Source of the DNA: an uncultured Litorilinea sp.
Lineage (GTDB): Bacteria; Chloroflexota; Anaerolineae; Caldilineales; Caldilineaceae
Assembly (NCBI GenBank): GCA_946885925.1
Contig: CAMPHP010000095.1
Location: 1 to 8,493 of the forward strand
Length of the DNA stretch: 8,493 nt
Direction of reading: 5' to 3'
In this document: positions 1-6,639 of the stretch, piece after piece
How positions within the stretch are numbered: position 1 is the first letter of the stretch
How the letters are laid out: each line of letters opens with the position of its first letter
Translations under genes and position numbers: made by a program
The notes under the pieces: model-generated
What the model was told of the DNA's origin: nothing
What the model saw: only the letters and a program-made list of their open reading frames with translations
Database searches by the model: none

Positions 1-438
1 CAGCGGCAGCGCGCTTGGATCGCAATGGCATTGGCCCAAGAGACAGAGATCCTGCTTCTGGATGAGCCGACGACCTTTTTGGATTTGGCCTACCAACTCG
101 AAGTGCTCGACCTGCTGCATGACCTGAACGAGCGGGGACGCACGATCATTATGGTGTTGCACGACCTGAATCAGGCGTGTCGCTATGCCGACCACCTGGT
201 GGCAATGCGCGCTGGGGTGATCATGGCCCAGGGTGCGCCAAAGGAGGTTATGATACCCGAGTTGGTCAAAGAGGTTTTTCAACTCGATTGCCAGATTGTA
301 CCCGACCCTATTAGCGGCACGCCTCTCTGTGTGCCCATCGGTCGCAAACACCAAGCCGCGATACGCGCCAACAATGATCACACAACCCTGCTGACCATGC
401 CCCATACGAGTCAGCCTGTTTTGTCGGCTGCGGGCTAG
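1..438 (+). CDS. ABC transporter ATP-binding protein, FecE/FepC-like (5' truncated)
   Basis: C-terminal 145 residues of an ABC ATPase that would hydrolyse ATP on the cytoplasmic side of an iron-siderophore, heme or cobalamin importer. The frame is open from base 1. It begins with [13 protein letters not shown], the stretch just after the LSGG signature, so roughly the first half of the protein (Walker A, Q-loop) lies outside the window. Visible motifs, counted from base 1, are Walker B with catalytic Glu (ILLLDEP, D21 E22), the D-loop (TFLD, residues 25-28) and the switch histidine H54 in VLHDLNQA. The [11 protein letters not shown] run and the tail with GAPKEVM and VKEVFQLDC are typical of the FecE/FepC/BtuD group. 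The last 25 or so residues are low in conservation. A strong terminator 36 nt downstream makes this the last gene of its operon. The substrate cannot be told from this fragment. Confidence 0.93.
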   Translation, partial: QRQRAWIAMALAQETEILLLDEPTTFLDLAYQLEVLDLLHDLNERGRTIIMVLHDLNQACRYADHLVAMRAGVIMAQGAPKEVMIPELVKEVFQLDCQIVPDPISGTPLCVPIGRKHQAAIRANNDHTTLLTMPHTSQPVLSAAG

Positions 439-473
439 CTGCGGAGTAGTATCCCACTCGTAAACGAGAATTT

Positions 474-510
474 ACACGCGCAGAAGCAACTCTGCGCGTG
501 TTTGTTTTTT
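474..510 (+). terminator. Rho-independent terminator of the ABC ATPase operon
   Basis: Perfect 11-bp stem, ACACGCGCAGA (474-484) with TCTGCGCGTGT (491-501). The 6-nt loop is AGCAAC and the stem is followed at once by TTGTTTTTT (502-510). This is a textbook intrinsic terminator and isolates the iron-type operon from what follows. Confidence 0.93.
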
Positions 511-589
511 AGGGCTTTGCAAGGGTAATGGGTAAAAGTTGTGGTAGACTTACTATCATATCCTATGCAATGCAAAGATCACGCACTAA

Positions 590-620
590 CCTTCGAGGAA
601 GCTCGGAGTTTCCTCGAAGG
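590..620. repeat. 31-bp near-perfect inverted repeat (hairpin or operator)
   Basis: CCTTCGAGGAA (590-600) is the exact reverse complement of TTCCTCGAAGG (610-620). The symmetry continues inward: 602-604 CTC pairs with 606-608 GAG, and only the 601/609 pair departs (G and T, a wobble in RNA). As RNA this gives about a 14-bp stem with a CGG triloop. No U-tract follows on either strand, so it is not a canonical terminator. It sits 85 nt before the DUF4160 start and could be a 5' UTR hairpin, a dyad operator, or a relic of a repeat element. Confidence 0.6.
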
Positions 621-705
621 TGTATGACAAGTAGATGGATACTTATTCGCTAATCTGTGCCTTCAAGAACTCAAATAAAAACGTTCTACACAATAAGGTA
701 TAATA

Positions 706-942
706 ATGCCCACTGTCCTTCAAGATGGGCCATACAGTTTTATCTTTTTTAGCTCCGACTGGGCCGAACCGCCCCATATCCATGTCAAACGTGATCGTCA
801 ATTGGTGAAATTTTGGCTTCAGCCTGTATCGCTTGCTAAGAACCGCGGATTCCCTGAACATGAGCTGAATCATATCGAACGATTGGTAACAAAGCATTGT
901 GTAACGCTAATAGAGGCATGGAATGACTACTTTAGTGCTTGA
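706..942 (+). CDS. DUF4160 family protein (possible toxin-like partner)
   Basis: A 78-residue protein that I recognise as DUF4160 from its N-terminal pattern MPTVLQDGPYSFIFFSSD, then EPPHIHVKRD (residues 21-30), KFWLQPV and the C-terminal ERLV...LIEAWNDYF. The length is normal for the family. The PPHIHV block with its two histidines is the most conserved part. The biochemical activity is not established to my knowledge. The start is supported by AAGG at 695-698, 7 nt before the ATG. The stop lies inside the next gene, giving a 20-bp overlap with the DUF2442 gene, so the two are almost certainly co-translated. DUF4160 and DUF2442 genes are often adjacent and have been regarded as a putative toxin-antitoxin-like pair; that role is inference here. 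Confidence 0.9.
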   Translation: MPTVLQDGPYSFIFFSSDWAEPPHIHVKRDRQLVKFWLQPVSLAKNRGFPEHELNHIERLVTKHCVTLIEAWNDYFSA

Positions 943-1216
943 AGCGGACCCCATCATCAACAATGTCCGATTTGACGATGAGAAGCTAGTCGTAGAACTA
1001 GCTGACGGACGCGAGCTGAGCGTGCCACTGACTTGGTATCCGCGGCTACTAATCGCTACGCCTGCCGAACGTGCCCATTGGCATTTGCTAGGGGATGGCT
1101 TTGGCATTGAATGGCCCGATTTAGATGAACATATCAGCGTGGAAGGCTTGCTCGCCGGTAGGCGCAGCGGCGAAAGCCAACGCTCGTTTCAACGTTGGCT
1201 GGCAGAACGAACATAA
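923..1216 (+). CDS. DUF2442 family protein (possible antitoxin-like partner)
   Basis: A 97-residue protein matching the DUF2442 pattern. An N-terminal beta-rich part carries NNVRFDDEKLVVELADGRELSVPLTWYPRL (described in parts: V.F.D..L.V.L.DGR near residues 15-32, then the P L . W Y P R L block at 35-42). The middle has ATPAERAHW and the GFGIEWPDLDEHISVEGLL stretch, in which W.DLDE.IS.EGLL is the family hallmark. It starts inside the DUF4160 gene, with AGAGG at 912-916 placed 6 nt before the ATG. The C-terminal tail (SGESQRSFQRWLAERT) is basic and helical in character. In related cassettes this member is the candidate antitoxin or DNA-binding partner. That is inference; nothing in the sequence proves regulation. 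Confidence 0.9.
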   Translation: MTTLVLEADPIINNVRFDDEKLVVELADGRELSVPLTWYPRLLIATPAERAHWHLLGDGFGIEWPDLDEHISVEGLLAGRRSGESQRSFQRWLAERT

Positions 1217-1241
1217 GCAGGACATTTACATTCACATATCT

Positions 1242-1259
1242 AGATTGTTTCCCCAATCT
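1242..1259 (+). other. Small inverted repeat between DUF2442 and isomerase genes
   Basis: AGATTG (1242-1247) and CAATCT (1254-1259) are complementary around a TTTCCC loop. Only 6 bp and without a U-tract, so a weak hairpin at most. It is the only structure I see in this 66-nt gap apart from three ACATnn hexamers (1222-1239) and the ribosome binding site AAAGGA at 1269-1274. Confidence 0.3.
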
Positions 1260-1282
1260 GATCCCAGGAAAGGAAAAGAGTT

Positions 1283-2308
1283 GTGACAGACGCGCGTAAA
1301 TCGGCGCAAGTGCCGATTGGGCTGTGTGTCTATGGCATCGCCTATATCGCCGGGTTTGCGGGTCGCGGTACGCCGCGTGCTAACCCTCGCCCGTTGGATG
1401 CCATCGGCGTCTTAGAATTGGCTGCACAGTTTGGTCTGAATGCAGTCGAACTCCCCTTTGGCTATATTCATCCTCAAGAGGATGAGGCGATCTTGCGTGC
1501 TTATTGTGAGCAGGCGAGCGAAAAAGGGCTGCGTGTGATTAGTGCCGGGTTGCCGATTGAGGTAGAACCTTTCCGCCGCCATCTTGCCCTCTGCCAACGC
1601 CTTGGTATTACGACAGTACGTTGTGTCCTTAGCAGCGTGCTCTGTGGCGACCGCCGCCCTATTGGTGGGCTGGAGGGATGGCAGCGTCACTTGGATGAAA
1701 AGATCGGCATCCTCAAGGAACTTGCGCCCATTGCTGAAGATGCGGGGGTACGCATTGGTGTCGAAAATCATCAGGATGCAACCTCGGCGGATCTCGTCTA
1801 TCTCTGCCAAACAGTCAACAGCCCCAATGTGGGTGTGACGCTAGACACGGGTAACCCCTTGGCAGTCGCCGAAGATCCGGTGGAATTTGCACGCACCATC
1901 CTGCCCTACCTCATGCATGTCCATCTTAAGGATTATCGCATGACCGCTTCACCCGAAGGCTATCGCATATTCCATTGCGCCATTGGTGCAGGCGTCGTGG
2001 ACTATCCTGCCCTCTTCGATCTCTTCCGCACCAAGGACGATCTTGTCTGCAACATCGAAATGGCTGCCTTGGGCGAGCGCCATATCCGTCTCTTGACCGA
2101 GGAATATTGGGCTGGACATACGCAGCGTCCTGTGACCGCTGTGCTGCCGGTATTGCGCCGCCGCGACAATGCGGAGGTGGATGTCGAATGGCGCACGCCG
2201 TGGGAGATGGAGCAGGACAGCATCATGGCGCAGTGGGAGATGGAGCGGCTGGTGGAGAGCGTCGCCAATATGCAGCAGGTCGAGGCACGCCCGCGCGTTG
2301 TGGCGTAA
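1283..2308 (+). CDS. Sugar phosphate isomerase/epimerase (xylose-isomerase-like TIM barrel)
   Basis: A 341-residue cytoplasmic enzyme of the AP-endonuclease-2/xylose-isomerase-like superfamily, whose members use a divalent metal to isomerise, epimerise or dehydrate sugars and inositols. The usual metal-ligand strands are all present: E161 in GVENHQD, D188 in VTLDTGN, H212/H214 in LMHVHLKDY and E259 in CNIEMA. GLNAVELPFG (residues 51-60) is the early barrel strand. Residues beyond about 285 form a charged tail ending in a probable helix rich in M, E and Q. The start is GTG, chosen because AAAGGA (1269-1274) lies 8 nt upstream. The Gfo/Idh/MocA gene follows after 57 nt on the same strand, a pairing common in inositol and unusual-sugar catabolism. 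Exact substrate is unknown. It resembles hydroxypyruvate isomerase, IolE/IolI and D-psicose epimerase alike, so no gene name is given. Confidence 0.9.
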   Translation: MTDARKSAQVPIGLCVYGIAYIAGFAGRGTPRANPRPLDAIGVLELAAQFGLNAVELPFGYIHPQEDEAILRAYCEQASEKGLRVISAGLPIEVEPFRRHLALCQRLGITTVRCVLSSVLCGDRRPIGGLEGWQRHLDEKIGILKELAPIAEDAGVRIGVENHQDATSADLVYLCQTVNSPNVGVTLDTGNPLAVAEDPVEFARTILPYLMHVHLKDYRMTASPEGYRIFHCAIGAGVVDYPALFDLFRTKDDLVCNIEMAALGERHIRLLTEEYWAGHTQRPVTAVLPVLRRRDNAEVDVEWRTPWEMEQDSIMAQWEMERLVESVANMQQVEARPRVVA

Positions 2309-2350
2309 TCTGTGCAATTCATTCTCAATGTAACAATTAAATTTGAAACT

Positions 2351-2357
2351 AAAGGAG
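2351..2357 (+). promoter_or_regulatory. Strong ribosome binding site of the Gfo/Idh/MocA gene
   Basis: AAAGGAG at 2351-2357 with an 8-nt spacer to the ATG at 2366. It fixes the start. I see no convincing terminator or promoter in the 57-nt gap before it, which fits co-transcription with the isomerase gene. Confidence 0.75.
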
Positions 2358-2365
2358 TCTAGTTC

Positions 2366-3484
2366 ATGTCCTCGTCAACGACGCCATCCTCCCCTGTTCG
2401 CGTGGGACTGATCGGCGTAGGTGGTATTTGTGGCTTTGTCCATTATCCTGGGCTGGAACGAATTCCCGGAGTAGATATTGCGGCACTGGCGGATCCCAGC
2501 GCAGAGTTATTGGAAAGACGCCAGCGAGAATGGGAAGTGGATCATATTTATCAGGACACGGCGCAGATGTTGGCCGAGATCAAGCCTGATGCCGTCGTAA
2601 TTGCCACACCCAATAATGTGCACAAGCAGTTGATCTTCCAGGCATTGGACGCTGGCTGTCATGTCTTGTGCGAAAAGCCGTTGGGTATGGATTATGCCGA
2701 AACCGTGGAGATCTACGAGTATGCCAAGCGTTCTGGCAAGCGGCACATGATGGCCTTCACCTATCGCTATGTGCCCGCCATGAACTACATTCGCCACTTG
2801 ATTCATTCGGGCCAACTGGGCGAGATTCGCCATGCTCGTTTCCAACGTTTGCAGGATTGGGGCGAGTTTGCGATTGGCTGGCGTCAATATAAGGCGATGG
2901 CTGGATCGGGTGAGCTAGGCGATATGGGCATCCATCGCATTGACTTTGCCCAAGACCTGATGGGGCCAATTAGCGCAGTGGCTGCATCGGCCAAGCAACT
3001 GGCCCAGCGCGACCGTACCAAAGATGGTCAAAGCGTGCCGCCCCAGGATGTAGAAGATTGGGTAGCGTGGATTGCGGAGTTTAAGAGTGGCGCAACCGGG
3101 GTCTTTGAGATGGGCAAGTTGACCAAGGGACAAGGCCCCAAAGGCGACCATGATTTGGCCGAGTTCAATGGCACCGAAGCCTCTGCGGCCTATCGCCTCC
3201 ATGCACCGCATGAGATTCTCTTTGCCCGCCGCGGTGAACCCTATCAGCCCGTACCTGTGCCCCAGGAATTCTTGACGCGACCTGGCTCACCGCGCGATCC
3301 CAACGAGGGCGACCCCAACCAGGTCTTCCGCTTTGACCAGGCATGGGAGTTTATCAGTGCGATTCGCGAGGGGCGTGACCCCAAACCTTCGTTCTATGAG
3401 GGAATGCGCGCCCAGGCCGTGGCAGACTCCATTCTGATCGCAGCCGCCGAGCGTCGCTGGGTGGATGTGCCGGACGTGCCGTAA
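2366..3484 (+). CDS. Gfo/Idh/MocA family NAD(P)-dependent oxidoreductase
   Basis: A 372-residue cytoplasmic dehydrogenase that would oxidise a sugar, inositol or sugar derivative with NAD(P). The N-terminal Rossmann fold opens with VRVGLIGVGGICG (residues 11-23, GxGxxx nucleotide loop) and has the VVIATPNNVH strand at 77-86. The family-defining EKP motif is CEKPLGMD (E103, K104, P105), with K104 the expected catalytic lysine. The C-terminal alpha/beta domain carries GELGDMGIHRIDF (residues 182-194) with the catalytic-site D186, H190 and D193 pattern. Length is normal. It is paired with the upstream isomerase/epimerase, which suggests a two-step route on one ring substrate such as oxidation to a keto-sugar followed by isomerisation. 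Substrate identity cannot be assigned from motifs. The next gene is convergent, so the operon ends here. Confidence 0.94.
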   Translation: MSSSTTPSSPVRVGLIGVGGICGFVHYPGLERIPGVDIAALADPSAELLERRQREWEVDHIYQDTAQMLAEIKPDAVVIATPNNVHKQLIFQALDAGCHVLCEKPLGMDYAETVEIYEYAKRSGKRHMMAFTYRYVPAMNYIRHLIHSGQLGEIRHARFQRLQDWGEFAIGWRQYKAMAGSGELGDMGIHRIDFAQDLMGPISAVAASAKQLAQRDRTKDGQSVPPQDVEDWVAWIAEFKSGATGVFEMGKLTKGQGPKGDHDLAEFNGTEASAAYRLHAPHEILFARRGEPYQPVPVPQEFLTRPGSPRDPNEGDPNQVFRFDQAWEFISAIREGRDPKPSFYEGMRAQAVADSILIAAAERRWVDVPDVP

Positions 3485-3526
3485 GCGTCTTATCATGCTG
3501 TAGAGATCTATGTAGGGAAACTGGGG

Positions 3527-3602
3527 CAGAGAGACTCCTACGCGCCCTGGGCGCACCCGACAAAACAGGTTGGCCTGTCATGCCTATGGCATGACAGGCC
3601 AA
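3527..3602. repeat. Degenerate copy of the cloverleaf repeat, with 15-bp perfect hairpin
   Basis: 3527-3542 (CAGAGAGACTCCTACG) is the exact reverse complement of the inner 16 nt of the left arm of unit 4 in the 6640-6935 array, and then breaks off. GCGCCC-T-GGGCGC (3542-3554) is a further small palindrome. The main hairpin pairs 3570-3584 with 3588-3602 perfectly (15 bp) around a TAT triloop. Its core is CTGTC, then ATGCC-TAT-GGCAT, then GACAG. That equals the outer stem and right-hand hairpin of the array element with the rest deleted. The 14 nt at 3588-3601 are identical to 6692-6705. It lies between two convergent stops (3484 and 3606) and may serve as a bidirectional transcript end. CCTGTTTTG follows the stem on the minus strand but there is no good U-tract on plus. 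Confidence 0.75.
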
Positions 3603-3605
3603 GAA

Positions 3606-3791
3606 TTATGCTCTTGGTTGCCCCTCGTCGTGGATCAAAGTAGCGATCTGTTGGGCCTGTTCAGGTGTCACATCCACGTTATGGACTTGCTTGGCATGCT
3701 CCGCGGCAATCGCCAAGATCTCTTCATCTGTTTCTGCATGTACGACTGCATTACAATCAAAGCCAATATCACGGCAGTGTAATTCCCTCAT
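3606..3791 (-). CDS. DUF1059 small protein (putative metal-binding)
   Basis: A 61-residue protein recognised as DUF1059 from MRELHCRDIGFDCNAVVHAE at the N-terminus and the EILAIAAEHAKQVH block. Two cysteines (C6, C13) and two histidines (H32, H37) sit at the family's conserved positions and could make a zinc site; that is inference, and the function of the family is not known to me. The open frame extends upstream to 3893, but the correct start is the ATG at 3789-3791 because AAGGAG (plus positions 3798-3803) is 6 nt upstream and family similarity begins there. Three 13-bp tandem repeats lie just upstream (3811-3849). It is convergent with the Gfo/Idh/MocA gene. No link to the sugar genes is evident. 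Confidence 0.9.
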   Translation of the reverse strand: MRELHCRDIGFDCNAVVHAETDEEILAIAAEHAKQVHNVDVTPEQAQQIATLIHDEGQPRA

Positions 3792-3810
3792 CACAGTCTC
3801 CTTGATCATT

Positions 3811-3849
3811 GTAGATACCAGGCGTAAATACCAAGTGTAGATACAAAGC
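3811..3849. repeat. Three tandem 13-bp repeats upstream of the DUF1059 gene
   Basis: GTAGATACCA (3811), GTAAATACCA (3824) and GTAGATACAA (3837) recur with an exact 13-bp period. They begin 20 nt upstream of the DUF1059 start, in its promoter or 5' UTR, so they may be regulator sites or a slippage-derived repeat. Confidence 0.75.
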
Positions 3850-4028
3850 AGATGGAGCAACAATCTGTTGTACAGGAATCGAAATTCTAGCACGGAGGTC
3901 AGGCGGTGTAAAGCAAGCTTTTGAAGCCCGCGGCCCCATCAAGCCAGATTGACATCTGCTCCATCAACTGGTAACATCCTCCGCAGCAGAAGAACTCCCA
4001 ACAATCATTCACTGCTCAATTCAACTCA

Positions 4029-4064
4029 CTAATCGCTATCCTAACCGAGATACTAACCGTATTG
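4029..4064. repeat. Three tandem 12-bp repeats, core CTAAYCG
   Basis: CTAATCG (4029), CTAACCG (4041) and CTAACCG (4053) recur at an exact 12-bp period. A related ACCGTATT pair occurs at 4056 and 4070. Spacing near one helical turn would suit cooperative binding of a regulator, but no known operator is recognised. Confidence 0.55.
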
Positions 4065-4200
4065 GTTGTACCGTATTACCCGCCCAAATCAGCAGTGCGT
4101 GTTTCCCGCGCAAGTTCCCCTTTGAGCAATGCTGTGCCTTGGTGCGTCATTACATCAAATACGCGTTATCGCTGAACCAACCTTACGATATCAAATTTAG

Positions 4201-4229
4201 TTGTACACAGCGTTTCCCATGTGTATACA
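4201..4229 (+). promoter_or_regulatory. Weak candidate sigma-70-type promoter for the binding-protein operon
   Basis: TTGTAC (4201-4206) and TATACA (4224-4229) are separated by 17 nt. Matches are 3 of 6 and 4 of 6 to the bacterial consensus, so this is a low-confidence call. The two boxes also form an imperfect inverted repeat (8 of 10 between 4201-4210 and 4221-4230), which could instead be a regulator site. Confidence 0.22.
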
Positions 4230-4251
4230 ACTCGTACTATCACCTCGTGTC

Positions 4252-4265
4252 ACCAACATGTTGGT
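4252..4265. promoter_or_regulatory. 14-bp perfect palindrome, candidate operator
   Basis: ACCAACATGTTGGT is a perfect dyad with no central spacer. It lies 23 bp downstream of the weak -10 box at 4224-4229 and about 170 bp before the binding-protein start. Position and symmetry suit a repressor site for the transport operon. No cognate regulator gene is in the window. Confidence 0.35.
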
Positions 4266-4434
4266 TTGTCATGGTTGAGACTAAAGGAACAAGGGCCAAG
4301 CTTCCCGCTATTTTCAAAACAGATCTCTTGCGCGCATTGGGCTTGAGCGATTTTTACCCGCTTCCTACCTGGCAACCAATATTGGCGAATAAATTGATTC
4401 CCAATCACATCGGAGCAACCTCTGGAGGAGTGTA

Positions 4435-6540
4435 ATGGTTCAAAAAAGTCGTGTATTAAGTAAGTTTGTCTTCCTGCCGCTCTTACTGGTCACGTTAATG
4501 ATCATTGCGGCTGCCTGTGGCGATGGCCCACCCCAAGGCACCGCGCCGGAGCCGGCTGCTGTCCCTGCGGAAGGTGGCGAACAAGCCGCGGCTGACCCTG
4601 CGGCCCCTGTCGATGAATATCAGGCGCAACGCGAAGCCTGCACCACGGAAAGCCCCTGCTGGCCTGACATTGCGGAGACCGTTCCCACCGAGTTCAACGA
4701 AGCTCCTAGCCTGGCCGAGCGAGTAGCCAGTGGCGATCTCCCCCCAGTCGAAGAACGACTTCCCGTGGACCCCTTGGTCATCGAACCCACGGAATTGACC
4801 GGTGAATATGGCGGCATTTTACGCGGTGCCTTTACAGGCCCTGGCGACCGCCAAAATTATGAACGATGGATCAACGACTACACCATCTTCTGGGATGCCG
4901 GTGCCACCGAATTGCGCCCTCGTCTTGCCAAGCAATGGGAAGCGAATGAAGATGCTAGCGAGTGGACAATTTACCTGCGCGAAGGCTTAAAGTGGTCGGA
5001 TGGCGAACCGTTTACCTCCGATGACTATCTCTTCTGGTATGAACACATTGTCCAAAATCCCGATTTAGTACCTGCCATTCCGTGGTGGATGCAATGGGGT
5101 GGCGAGCTAGCCACATTTGAGAAGATAGATGATGCCACCTTCAAAATCATCTTTGCCGAACCATTCCCGACTTGGCCCGTAAATCTAGCTTCCTCCACCG
5201 TAGCAGGTCATCTGCAAGGCGGGCGTACAGGCGGCGGTCTCTATGCGCCACAACACTATCTAGAGCAGTTCCATCCGGATTTCATCGGCGAAGAAGAAGC
5301 TACGGCGATGGCCGAAGAGGCCGGTTTTGATAGCTGGAGTCTCTTCTTCCTTGCTATGAACGACGCAGCCATGAACCCGGATGCGCCGGTGATGGCTCCC
5401 TGGAAGCCAACGACAATTCTGGCGTCGGATGAACTCGTTTTCGAGCGCAACCCCTACTTCTGGGCCGTTGACACCGAAGGCAACCAGTTGCCTTACTTTG
5501 ATGGCATTTCCTTGGAATTGGTCGAGGAGTTAGAGGTACTTAACCTGCGCGCCATTGCTGGTAACTACACCATTCAAGGTCGCCACATTGACTTCTCAAA
5601 GTTGCCCGTGATTCGTGAGAACCAGGCCCAGGGTGATTACTTTGTGGATTTCTGGCTCAGTGGTACCCGCCACCCGGTCAAGGTTGCCTTTAACATGGAC
5701 TGGAACGAAGACCCGGCTACGGCTGAGTACACTGTCCACAGTGTAGAGTTCCGCCGCGCGCTGTCGCTTGCGATTGAACGTGAAGAGATCAACGAGACCT
5801 TCTTCCTTGGGGTTGGCACTCCGGCTTCGCTCTGCCCTGCCGATACGCCTCCCTATTACAATGAAAGCCGCTGGGATGAAGAATGGGGTCAGTTTGATCC
5901 CGATACCGCCAACCAAATCCTTGACGAGATCGGTCTGGATCAAAAGGATGCCGAGGGCTATCGCTTGTTACCCAATGGCGAACGGTTGACGTTGCGGTTG
6001 GATGCGGTCAGTGGCTCGTTCCTCGATTACCCCAGCATTGGCGAGCGCATCGCCCAAATGTGGGCCGAGAATGTTGGCATCTATATGACCATCAACCCGG
6101 TAGAGCGCAGCCTTTGGATCGAACGATCCGAAGCGAACCAGCCGATGATGAGTATCTTTGAGACAGGTGAGTTTAACCCGGAAGCATTGCCTCGCCTGCT
6201 CCCCTCTGAGCGCTGGGCCCCCGTCGCACAAGATTGGGCGAACAATCCCAACCCCGATCCGGCAGCCTATGACGGGCCGCAGTGGGTCAAGGATCTCGTC
6301 TTGAAGCACTGGGAGGCGATGAAGGAAGTAGACCCGGAGAAGCGCCGCCAGTTGCTTATCGAGGGTACGGAAATCATGTGTGACAACCAGCCTCGCCTTG
6401 GTATTGTGGTGGATGTGCCGGTCTATACCACGTTGATCAAGAACAATGTACGCAATGTACCCAAGCCATTTGAATGGGTCGTCTATGCCCAAACACCTGG
6501 CAACGGCCTGCCCGAACAGTTCTTCATGATCCAAGAGTAA
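4435..6540 (+). CDS. Opp/Dpp-family ABC transporter substrate-binding lipoprotein (SBP_bac_5)
   Basis: A 701-residue extracytoplasmic solute-binding protein of family 5 that would capture ligand and deliver it to the permeases encoded downstream. The N-terminus is a lipoprotein signal: basic MVQKSR, a hydrophobic core at about residues 11-27, and a lipobox ending AAAC with lipidated C28. Residues 29-60 are a low-complexity Ala/Pro/Glu/Gly linker. The family core begins near residue 125. It includes LRPRLAKQWEAN (160-171) and then WTIYLREGLKWSDGEPFTSDD (177-197), which is the classic SBP_bac_5 signature. NPYFW (339-343) and PYFDGI (353-358) mark the lobe-I return. It is longer than typical DppA/OppA (about 530-550), partly through the linker. 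The start is fixed by GGAGG at 4424-4428 with a 6-nt spacer. The nearby sugar enzymes suggest a carbohydrate ligand, as in some Opp-like sugar transporters of thermophiles. Ligand identity is not determinable here. Confidence 0.93.
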   Translation: MVQKSRVLSKFVFLPLLLVTLMIIAAACGDGPPQGTAPEPAAVPAEGGEQAAADPAAPVDEYQAQREACTTESPCWPDIAETVPTEFNEAPSLAERVASGDLPPVEERLPVDPLVIEPTELTGEYGGILRGAFTGPGDRQNYERWINDYTIFWDAGATELRPRLAKQWEANEDASEWTIYLREGLKWSDGEPFTSDDYLFWYEHIVQNPDLVPAIPWWMQWGGELATFEKIDDATFKIIFAEPFPTWPVNLASSTVAGHLQGGRTGGGLYAPQHYLEQFHPDFIGEEEATAMAEEAGFDSWSLFFLAMNDAAMNPDAPVMAPWKPTTILASDELVFERNPYFWAVDTEGNQLPYFDGISLELVEELEVLNLRAIAGNYTIQGRHIDFSKLPVIRENQAQGDYFVDFWLSGTRHPVKVAFNMDWNEDPATAEYTVHSVEFRRALSLAIEREEINETFFLGVGTPASLCPADTPPYYNESRWDEEWGQFDPDTANQILDEIGLDQKDAEGYRLLPNGERLTLRLDAVSGSFLDYPSIGERIAQMWAENVGIYMTINPVERSLWIERSEANQPMMSIFETGEFNPEALPRLLPSERWAPVAQDWANNPNPDPAAYDGPQWVKDLVLKHWEAMKEVDPEKRRQLLIEGTEIMCDNQPRLGIVVDVPVYTTLIKNNVRNVPKPFEWVVYAQTPGNGLPEQFFMIQE

Positions 6541-6639
6541 GCTGTCTAGACAACCGCGTGATGAGCGCCGCGGGATCGTGCAAATTAACAATTAAAAGCC
6601 GGTAACCAGTACGACTTCCGTCAGTTCCATGACGTAGCT

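Larger units (their letters stand above)
3792..4434. other. 643-nt divergent intergenic region, no convincing gene
   Basis: This gap separates the divergently transcribed DUF1059 gene and the binding-protein operon, so it should contain both promoters. The only sizeable open frame is 98 codons at 4139-4435 on plus. It has no start-site support and no recognisable domain, so I treat it as non-coding. Items seen inside are listed separately: 13-bp tandem repeats (3811-3849), 12-bp tandem repeats (4029-4064), a weak promoter (4201-4229), a 14-bp palindrome (4252-4265) and the ribosome binding site GGAGG (4424-4428). In the rest I see nothing. Confidence 0.7.

Noticed and set aside
699..704. TATAAT as a -10 box for the DUF4160 gene
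   Set aside because: It ends 1 nt before the ATG and no TTGACA-like box lies 16-18 nt upstream. A transcript starting there would be internal to the gene.
3570..3782. 70-codon plus-strand frame starting in the palindrome
   Set aside because: It is antisense to the DUF1059 gene, which has a strong ribosome binding site and family motifs on the minus strand.
3792..3893. N-terminal extension of the DUF1059 protein by 34 residues
   Set aside because: The extension crosses the AAGGAG ribosome binding site and the tandem repeats, and the family alignment begins at the internal methionine.
4139..4435. 98-codon open frame ahead of the binding-protein gene
   Set aside because: No recognisable domain, no good ribosome binding site, aromatic- and cysteine-rich composition unlike the neighbours, and it runs through the candidate operator and the ribosome binding site of the next gene.
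5968..6591. 207-codon minus-strand frame inside the binding-protein gene
   Set aside because: Long but antisense to a well-supported family-5 binding protein, with no domain recognised and no start-site support; it follows from the codon bias of the real gene.
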